From positions 5,456,001 through 5,520,000 of the forward strand of contig BTPP01000003.1 in NCBI GenBank assembly GCA_037102815.1: a DNA stretch of 64,000 nucleotides, read 5' to 3'. The stretch is from Neurospora intermedia (taxonomy: Eukaryota; Ascomycota; Sordariomycetes; Sordariales; Sordariaceae). Under the pieces are notes generated by a model. The model was not told the origin of the DNA, did not search any database, and worked only from the letters and a program-made list of their open reading frames with translations. Below are positions 57,295 through 64,000 of the stretch, piece after piece (the first letter of the stretch is position 1; the number at the start of each line of letters is the position of its first letter). Position numbers and translations under genes: made by a program.

Positions 57295-59838
57295 ATGAGC
57301 TTCCAAACACTCGCAGAAAAGGTCGCCTTCTTCGAGGTGCTGGACGCCCTCAGTGAGACCATCAGTGATGATGAGAAATTCGACACCCAGGAACAAGAAC
57401 ATCGCGCAAGGAGCAAGGCCTTCTTCAGTTCCAAGACAAAGCCAAAGCCCAAGTCAAAACCAAATATCCCGACAATTCCTCAGACACAGCCGCCGGCAGC
57501 GACACTTTCGACTCCACTCTCCAAAACATCTTCATCATCGCGCGTCGACATCATCAAAGCCACCCCAGGAACGCAGAATCTCCGAAAAACTGCCCTCAAG
57601 AACACAAGAGACACACCCAATGTCTCAGATACTTCCCTTGTCGTAACAGAAACACCACAACCAAGCACAAGCTCTGCTCGGCCGGTTCCCCCGTCGCTGC
57701 AGAGAAGTGCGACGTTGCCCATACCGTCAACTGCAAGACTGGTTTCATCACCTCATCAACAATCTCCGTCAGGCACATCTTCGACGAGGAAACGAAAACG
57801 CCAAGCCGAGGCAAACGCTGTACCGGAAGCAGACCAGATATTCCGCACTCTGATGTTCTTCTACATTCCCAACGACAATGTTGCGCCTGCCCGACGACTG
57901 CGCATTGCCAGAGCACAGCAATATGGGGCCAAGTGGGTTCGCTCTCTGAAAGAAGCTACTCATGTCATTGTCGATAAGCGTCTGGCCTATCATGATATTC
58001 AAAGTGTTCTAGAAGCTACCCCTACAACATCTGCTCCAGTCATTGTTAACGAAGATTATCCCATAGACTGCATTCAGTTCCGCACAATCCTCAATGCTGA
58101 CCAGACTCGCTATCACATCCCAGGTCGACCTCATCCAGCTTCACCGACACTAATTGTACAGGCAACAGATACCCATGCACCATCCCAAATTTCCAACCGG
58201 TCGCTACAGGTCAAGGTCTCGACAGCAAAAAGGAGAAAGCAGGCCCCTAGTTCGCAAGATAAAACTCAATCACAAAGCGAGGAATCAGTCCCTCTGGCCG
58301 AGTCCATTGACGTACAAGAGAAGGGCGATAAACCTGTGGTTGAGGAGCAAACAGTCGAAGACTTGGCGGATGATGATTACATACCAGAACCGAGGCCACC
58401 CATCATCCCAAGCCTTCTTTCTGAAGGTCCTCGCTTAACAAGTAGTCTGCCGAAAATACCACCTCGTCGTCAAGACGATTCTCCGGAAGATGATCCGAAA
58501 GACGAGCTTGTGGGATGTATTGAACTCCTACAACAGTACAAAGACCTTCCCTTGGATGGTCCTCTAGATGATGATGCGCAGTCAGTTATCTCCTGCCAGG
58601 AGGAGATCATATCTGAATCCGAAATAGAGGAAGGCTCCCCGGATGAACGCACCCAACAGCGCCGATCACAACGAACACGCCGACCCACTCAGAAACAAAT
58701 CGCATCTGAAGATCGGTTCGCCTGTAACAAGGGTGGGACTAAGGACAAAGCCGCTGAAGCCCAAAACCCCAATGCCAGGACAATCGAGGTTCTCCAATCA
58801 ATGTGCGACTACTACAGCCGAGTTTCTGATCAATGGCGCACTACTGCCTACCGTAAAGCAATTGCTACTCTGAAGCGTCAGAATACTAGAATTACCACGG
58901 CAGAGGAAGCATATCGTCTCCCCAACGTTGGGAGGAGACTGGCTGAAAAAATCGCAGAGATTGTCACAACTGATTCTCTTCGACGCCTCGAGTACGCCCA
59001 AGCCTCGCCACTGGATCATGTTCTCGCAACGTTCCTCAAGATCTACGATGTTGGGAACGGCCGCGCCAATAAGTGGATTTCTCAGGGCTTCAGGACGTTG
59101 GATGACTTGAAGCAGAAAGCAAATTTGACGCCCAATCAACGGATCGGTGTCGACCACTACGAAGACCTGAACACGCGTATTCCGAGAAGCGAGGTAACTG
59201 CCATTGGCGACTACATCAAGAAAGAGGCAGCAAAGATTGATCCAGCTGTCGAGTTGCTCATTGGGGGTAGTTATCGGCGTGGAGCGGAGAGCTCGAGGGA
59301 TGTGGATTTCATCATTACCAAGAAAAACACTACCTCATCAGCCGACTTGGTTCCCTTCTTCGAGAGGCTGCTCAAGGCCCTGACGGACAAGGGTTGTGTG
59401 GTTGCTACTTTATCGGCTCTACATGCGAACCGGAAAGGGAAGGATGGACCAGGCAGTAAATGGCTCGGCTGCTGTGTGCTGCCACGGGCACACGAATCCA
59501 CAAGCGACAAGATGACAACCAGGAGATCTGCCAAGTCAGCTTCATCAAGCACTCCACGTCCGATATGGCGCAGAGTAGATTTTCTGCTTGTCCCCGAAAC
59601 CGAGTACGGCGCCGCATTGATCTACTTTACTGGGAACGATATCTTCAACCGGAGTATGCGTCTCCTTGCATCAAAGAAGGGCATGCGATTGAACCAGAGG
59701 GGTTTGTACAAGGAGGTTATGAGGGGACGTGGTAGGGTAAAGGTCACAGAAGGAGAGTTGGTTGAGGGCAGGGATGAGAGGAGGATTTTTGAGATCCTTG
59801 GGGTCAAGTGGCGCGAACCAGAGGAAAGATGGTGTTAA
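57295..59838 (+). CDS. Family X DNA polymerase (Pol lambda/mu-like)
   Basis: Single exon, 847 aa. Fills short gaps in base-excision repair and non-homologous end joining. Order: disordered Ser/Pro/Lys N terminus with RKRKRQ (165-170, likely nuclear signal), a BRCT-like domain (about 182-278) with FFYIPNDN and WVRSLKEATHVIVDKRL, a long acidic linker, then the lyase/helix-hairpin-helix part (about 497-600) with LPNVGRRLAEKI (542-553). The polymerase domain has GGSYRRG (657-663), Asp669 and Asp671 in RDVDFI, the third Asp762 in RRVDFLLVP, the YFTG steric-gate region (about 778) and LNQRGLY (799-805). All three catalytic Asp are present. A Ser/Arg-rich insert (about 733-753) lies between beta strands. 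Start chosen at the first ATG of a conserved N-terminal stretch; no introns seen. Confidence 0.94.
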   Translation: MSFQTLAEKVAFFEVLDALSETISDDEKFDTQEQEHRARSKAFFSSKTKPKPKSKPNIPTIPQTQPPAATLSTPLSKTSSSSRVDIIKATPGTQNLRKTALKNTRDTPNVSDTSLVVTETPQPSTSSARPVPPSLQRSATLPIPSTARLVSSPHQQSPSGTSSTRKRKRQAEANAVPEADQIFRTLMFFYIPNDNVAPARRLRIARAQQYGAKWVRSLKEATHVIVDKRLAYHDIQSVLEATPTTSAPVIVNEDYPIDCIQFRTILNADQTRYHIPGRPHPASPTLIVQATDTHAPSQISNRSLQVKVSTAKRRKQAPSSQDKTQSQSEESVPLAESIDVQEKGDKPVVEEQTVEDLADDDYIPEPRPPIIPSLLSEGPRLTSSLPKIPPRRQDDSPEDDPKDELVGCIELLQQYKDLPLDGPLDDDAQSVISCQEEIISESEIEEGSPDERTQQRRSQRTRRPTQKQIASEDRFACNKGGTKDKAAEAQNPNARTIEVLQSMCDYYSRVSDQWRTTAYRKAIATLKRQNTRITTAEEAYRLPNVGRRLAEKIAEIVTTDSLRRLEYAQASPLDHVLATFLKIYDVGNGRANKWISQGFRTLDDLKQKANLTPNQRIGVDHYEDLNTRIPRSEVTAIGDYIKKEAAKIDPAVELLIGGSYRRGAESSRDVDFIITKKNTTSSADLVPFFERLLKALTDKGCVVATLSALHANRKGKDGPGSKWLGCCVLPRAHESTSDKMTTRRSAKSASSSTPRPIWRRVDFLLVPETEYGAALIYFTGNDIFNRSMRLLASKKGMRLNQRGLYKEVMRGRGRVKVTEGELVEGRDERRIFEILGVKWREPEERWC

Positions 59839-60781
59839 CGTTTTGGTTGCCAGTTTGTTTATCTGGTATCCCTTGGAGAATAAGCCGTACCACCCTACAA
59901 TGGGAGCAGCATCCAGTACGTTCCGTGTTTGAATCGAGACGTCAACTGGTGCTTTCCGCATAGGCTACTGAGTCGCACTTGAGCTGCTTTCAATTGGCTA
60001 GAAAGATATTATCGACGTTTTCATTATTCCTTGTTGTACGACCCCACAATATGGTATAATACCAAACACGCCCCTTAGTTTTCCTTGGTCGAAGAGGAGT
60101 GTGGAACGCCGAGGCATCTGCTCGTCCGTATTTGGCAAGAGTGATGGATGGGAAGGAAGACCAATAAGCTTCTGCAATATCATTGTTGAGGGAAGATTTG
60201 CAACCATCACGTTAACGATATATCTCATTCATTCCCACCCGGCGTCAAGCTCAACAACAAAGGCCAAGGCCCCACACATAAAACGCTCAATCGCAACCGA
60301 ACTCCAAAGAACTCCAGTCCGCCCAAGTGTTTCATACAATTAATCGGCATGGTGCCCGATAGCGAAGACAACGAGTCTTATGAACGCGGGATACAGCACG
60401 CTAAGGGATATCTTTGAGAGGTTGATGTATCCATTGCGCTAGAGTGTCCCGGTTCTTTGATGCAAACGCGGAACGCTACGAAGCGCGCTTTGAATCCTGC
60501 CGCGCCTTTGTAAATATCGGCGACATACCATACCGTTCCTTGCTTGACGATGGCGAGGATCCATGTCTGCGGAGTAAGGGGACTTGTGAAAGAAACACAT
60601 TTGATATCAATGCTTTCTTCAAAGTAATATAAGACCAAGAGGATTGAAAAATGACAGGTTGTCTCCTTTTGCTTTTCCTTCTCCTCGAGACGTTTTCTTC
60701 GCCATCCCAGCCATCATCCTGCCCCGGTCTATCTACCCAACTAGTCTCTAGAGGAGGAGTCCGACTCGCACACTCATTACC
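59839..60781. other. Spacer
   Basis: About 0.9 kb between the polymerase and a secreted-protein gene. Two overlapping opposite-strand open frames near 60378-60640 have protein-like composition but no start, splice or family, so neither is called. The last 100 bp form the leader of the next gene. Confidence 0.45.
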
Positions 60782-61611
60782 ATGTTCTCGTCACTCATTC
60801 TCTCTGGAGCATTGCTGGCTATCTTTCAGGTATGAATTTCTTACCTATGTACCTACCCAGCTACACCAACACACAATACCTAACCCAAACTAAATAGACA
60901 ATCCCCACCACCCTCGCGTTTCCCACCCCTGATGGACCCTTCATCCCAGACTCCCAAGTTTCCCCCGGCTACGGAATCCAAGACGATCTTCCCGCTTTCA
61001 ACATAACCGCCAATGCCGGCGGCGGCATCCTCGAAGCCCGGGGCGGTGTGAAGAACAGTCGGGAAGTCATCCGTGTCGACTGCGACGTTGGCCGCGGTAG
61101 TAGTACTAAATGGGGATACGCATTAGCCAAGTACGTCGCGGCGGGCGTCAAGCATCTTAAGGAGGTGTCGGGGACGCCGAGCAACGGACCGGGCCCGGGG
61201 AATTGTGGGCGGGTGAGCTGTAGTTGGGGAGCGGCGATTTATTGGTGTAATGATGTGAGTTTCCTTTTTTTTTTTTTTCCTATGCTTTTCTTTTCTTTTT
61301 GTTTTGTTTTGGCTTGCTCCTTCTTTGCATTTGTTTTTGGAAGCACAAAAGACTATTAAAACATGATATCGTTACTTACTGACTTTCTTACTTACTTACG
61401 ACGTAAACAGGCACCACGCGTCGGAAAAGAACTCAGTTCCTACGGCGAGATCGCCTGGGCGGCTCAGGAGGTCCAGAAGAGATGTTATTCTCAAGGACAG
61501 TCAACTGGGACGCCGGCGAATATTAATAACAATGGGGGGTATTTGAAGGGGGCAGTTTACATGAGAGATCAGTGGAGTGTGATTGTTAGGTCTGATCATG
61601 ATAATTGCTGA
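60782..61611 (+). CDS. Secreted cysteine-containing protein, 201 aa
   Basis: CDS join(60782..60829,60898..61254,61411..61611). Exon 1 (16 codons) plus the start of exon 2 make a signal peptide (MFSSLILSGALLAIFQ then TIPTTLA), with cleavage likely near residues 23-25. The mature protein has six Cys in two groups: DCDVG, GNCGRVSCSWGAAIYWCND, then KRCYSQ and a C-terminal HDNC. The combination NCGRVSC, WCND and a final V-R-x-D-x-x-C is shared, as I recall, by a widespread family of ascomycete secreted proteins without known function. Introns are phase 0, 68 and 156 bp; the second follows WCND and contains a T-rich tract. Extracellular location is well supported by sequence; biological role unknown. 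Confidence 0.82.
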
Positions 61612-62702
61612 TGGTGGGAATGGGGGATGTAAAGGATGTGGATGTAAATAATAGGTGGTCTTATCGTGGATTGGCTCTGGGTTTTTCAAAAAAACTTCGT
61701 CAATGTTTCTTTGGCTGGTGGAAGTTGAGTGCACATGGGTGTTGAAGTGCAAAGCGGAGGAGAGGGTTGGCGGGATGAAAAATGGGGGAAGATGACGGAT
61801 GCTGTGTGGACGGTTGAAGTCGGGATTATTTTCCCCAGATTTTCCGCAAGGAGTGATATTTCAGTCTTAACCATCTGAAGAATTGGATGACTCCTTTTGA
61901 AACTAGCTTCCCCGGATAGCTGGTCGACTAACGCCGAGTGACCAAGGTAGTCGTGGTAGGTCGTGACTCCGGTCCAAAGTGGGAAGTTGTGCATGAGATA
62001 GATCGTTAGCTTGACTACTGCATTTGTTTGCAGTGCTACTGTTAGTGACGTAACAGCGGCTGTGGTAGAAAGATCACCTCTAACGTGATGATGCTGCGTC
62101 CAGGAAGGAACCAATGACCTAGAAATGGCGGAACAGACAGAATAAGTTATGCGAACGAATGCTAGGAACTTCGGAGTAATCCAAAGTGGCCAAACGATGG
62201 TAGTGGTTATAAATCGACTTTCTTTTTGACCAAGTGTCACTGATCGAGTTAGTTTGGTCTCACGACACTGTATGGCACCCAAAGTGCTCCTTTTTCCCTC
62301 ATCAGTCTCCCACAAAGGGGTTGGAGATGTGATTTACCCGCTGGCGTGCCTAAGTAACGAACGATTGAGGGAGACGGAACACGACGTGCTGAAAAGTGTA
62401 GGTATCGGGGTATTTTTTTTATATATATACTAGGGGAACCAAGATCGTGTCTTTTTCCTTTTCCGAGACCATCGACCTATAGAGACACTACAGTAAATAC
62501 TGCACTTTCAGGCCAGAGGCGATGGAACAATCTCCTTTATAATGTGGAAATACAGCATCTGTTTGTAAATAAATAGCAAAGGAATAATCACAACAATCAC
62601 CCGCACCGTCTTCCCCATAAGCCTTACTCCGGCAAATTCCCAGCAGCGTCCGGTTGATTCGTTAAGAGATGCAGCATCACCATCCTCGAACGCATCGAAC
62701 CG
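61612..62702. other. Spacer
   Basis: About 1.1 kb. A 209-codon minus-strand open frame (61686-62315) has no domain and unbiased codon use, so it is not called. A short T/AT run lies at about 62414-62430. Otherwise 3' UTRs. Confidence 0.45.
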
Positions 62703-64000
62703 TTATTCCTCTGAGCCAGAAGCGACATCGTTGCTTCGCTGCTCATCAGCAGACGCCGGGGTGCCTTCTGACAACAGATCCCTGAACCCCTTCCCATTTG
62801 CAGTTACCTGTATCTTCCATTCTTCTTCCATCTGTCTGGCCCACTCGTCCTCGTCCTGTTTTCTTTGAATCCTAACAATCATAGTCATGGTTTCCAACAC
62901 TAATCTGTTCCTGGGCGGCGATGCTTGTTTATCCAATTCAATGACCTGTCGAAAGGTCTCCTCCGCTTCCCCATAGCGAGCGCGGCTCTCAAACCAGGAG
63001 CCCAAACGAAGGTGATACTTGAGTGATACGGGATGTGTAGGGTCATGAATTCTCTGCGCCAGCTGCCATCGTTCATACTAGACTCTCTCTGCCTCTTCTT
63101 TGCGCGATAGACGGCTGGTAACAAATCCAAGGCGACTAAGGGTGTCAAGAATTTTAGGGTGCTGTGGGCCTAGTACCCGCTTCTGTAGTTCCAACACTTG
63201 ATGAAGAATGCTGCCTGCTTCCTCGAATTGCCCAAGTTTCAGAATCAGGTTTTCAACCCATTCCAAGCTGTCAAGTGTATCAGGGTGCTCTGGCCCTAAC
63301 ACCTGCTTCCGTGACTTCCATACTTGACGAAAGATAATCTCAGCCTCTGCACTACGATCACACTTGTACGTCATTCTCGCAAGTGCGGAGAGTGACGTGA
63401 GTGATCAGGGTGCTCAGGATCTAGAAGTCTTCTCTGCATTTCCGAATGATTTCGTCCGATTCCTCCCCCCTCTTCTCATTTCCCTTGACGTGTCAAAACG
63501 TCCCTATACATCATGAGAGTCCATATTGTTGAAGGGTGCTCAGGACCGAGTACTTTCCTCTTGGCCTCTAACACTCTGCATAGCATGTCTTCGGCCTCCT
63601 TGAACCGCTTTTGATAGACCAACTTGCTAGCTTGAAGACTACGAGCCTCAAGTGTATTCGGATGATCTGAACCCATTACCTCGATATGTCGCTCCACCGC
63701 TTCATCGATGATAGGTTCCGCCTCTGCCCATTTTTCTTGTGCTACTAAAACAAGCGCAACTCTACCCAGACTGGTGATCGTAAACGGAGATGTCAAGCCG
63801 TCTGCATAAAAGCCGGACTGGTATGCCAGACGGTATAGTCTCTCTGCTTCTGCATAATCGCTTTTTCTGTAAGCAATGTTTCCAAGCCCCATGAGGGTAA
63901 CACCTGACCCTATAAACTCAGAATTTGTGACACGTTTCTGAGAGTCCAGCACCTTCAGATATATGGCTTGCGCTTCATCTAGTTTCCCAGTCATCTCCAG
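62703..64000 (-). pseudogene. Decayed TPR-repeat protein (NLR/kinesin-light-chain-like tail), partial
   Basis: The minus strand encodes at least six to seven 42-residue TPR units of the kinesin-light-chain type (the recurring pattern is LGPEHP-T-L-L, then EA-I---VLE-K-VLG), as in C-terminal repeats of fungal NLR/STAND receptors. The gene enters from beyond the right edge, so its N terminus is not seen. Reading order 63994 to 62703: an open segment to a TGA at about 63476, a shift of frame between about 63475 and 63390, an open segment to a TAG at 63078-63080, then the same frame again to the end at 62703 (Ser/Glu-rich tail). No intron fits all of these, and repeats on either side align, so at least a nonsense codon and one or more frameshifts have broken it. 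Alternatively unusual small introns; less likely. Confidence 0.7.

Noticed and set aside
61686-62315. 209-codon minus-strand open frame
   Set aside because: No domain, no bias, no sensible start context; its 3' part overlaps the spacer after the secreted-protein gene.

Overview
The window is nuclear DNA of a filamentous ascomycete. Protein similarity, short introns (about 50-190 bp, GT..AG, CTAAC-like branch sites), long gene-poor spacers full of CTAC/GTAG tetramers and homopolymers, and the gene set (HET-domain protein, CFEM protein, MOB2, NDR-pathway and DNA-repair genes) point to Sordariales, close to Neurospora or Sordaria. I recall a similar order (MUS81, PGM3/AGM1, PRMT1, MOB2, family X polymerase) in Neurospora. 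That is memory, not a search. I saw no tRNA, rRNA, CRISPR or intact coding transposon.

Layout. 1-5990: long spacer. 5991-13668: a PIP-box nuclear protein, V-ATPase subunit E (minus strand, three exons) and a NIPA-type magnesium transporter. 13.7-20.7 kb: accessory-looking tract with a lineage-restricted acidic/basic protein, a 90-residue coiled-coil mini-gene, coding-like scraps, a 46-T run and a T-tract/G-quadruplex pair. 20.7-26.7 kb, all minus strand: a HET-domain protein with its own N-terminal module, a small secreted six-cysteine protein and a BTB protein. 26.7-28.2 kb: spacer holding a 0.35-kb MITE-like element with 59-bp inverted repeats.

28.2-49.6 kb is the housekeeping core: cytosolic methionyl-tRNA synthetase, a YqjM-type old yellow enzyme, pyroglutamyl peptidase with low-complexity inserts, a CFEM/GPI protein, a GT17 glycosyltransferase with an altered acidic motif, riboflavin synthase, MUS81 nuclease and phosphoacetylglucosamine mutase. 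The last is followed in the same frame by two more open segments separated only by TAG codons. 51.8-59.8 kb: PRMT1 (with a 14-nt exon), MOB2 and a family X DNA polymerase. 60.8-64.0 kb: a second small secreted cysteine protein and the decayed end of a TPR-repeat protein that leaves the window.

Themes: three genes concern DNA replication or repair (PIP-box protein, MUS81, polymerase X). Three encode exported or wall proteins (two secreted proteins, CFEM). Two are of allorecognition or innate-immunity type (HET, TPR relic). PGM3 supplies UDP-GlcNAc for chitin and N-glycans, and the GT17 enzyme may use the same donor. Exon boundaries come from reading splice signals and frame continuity by eye and have not been tested against transcripts.
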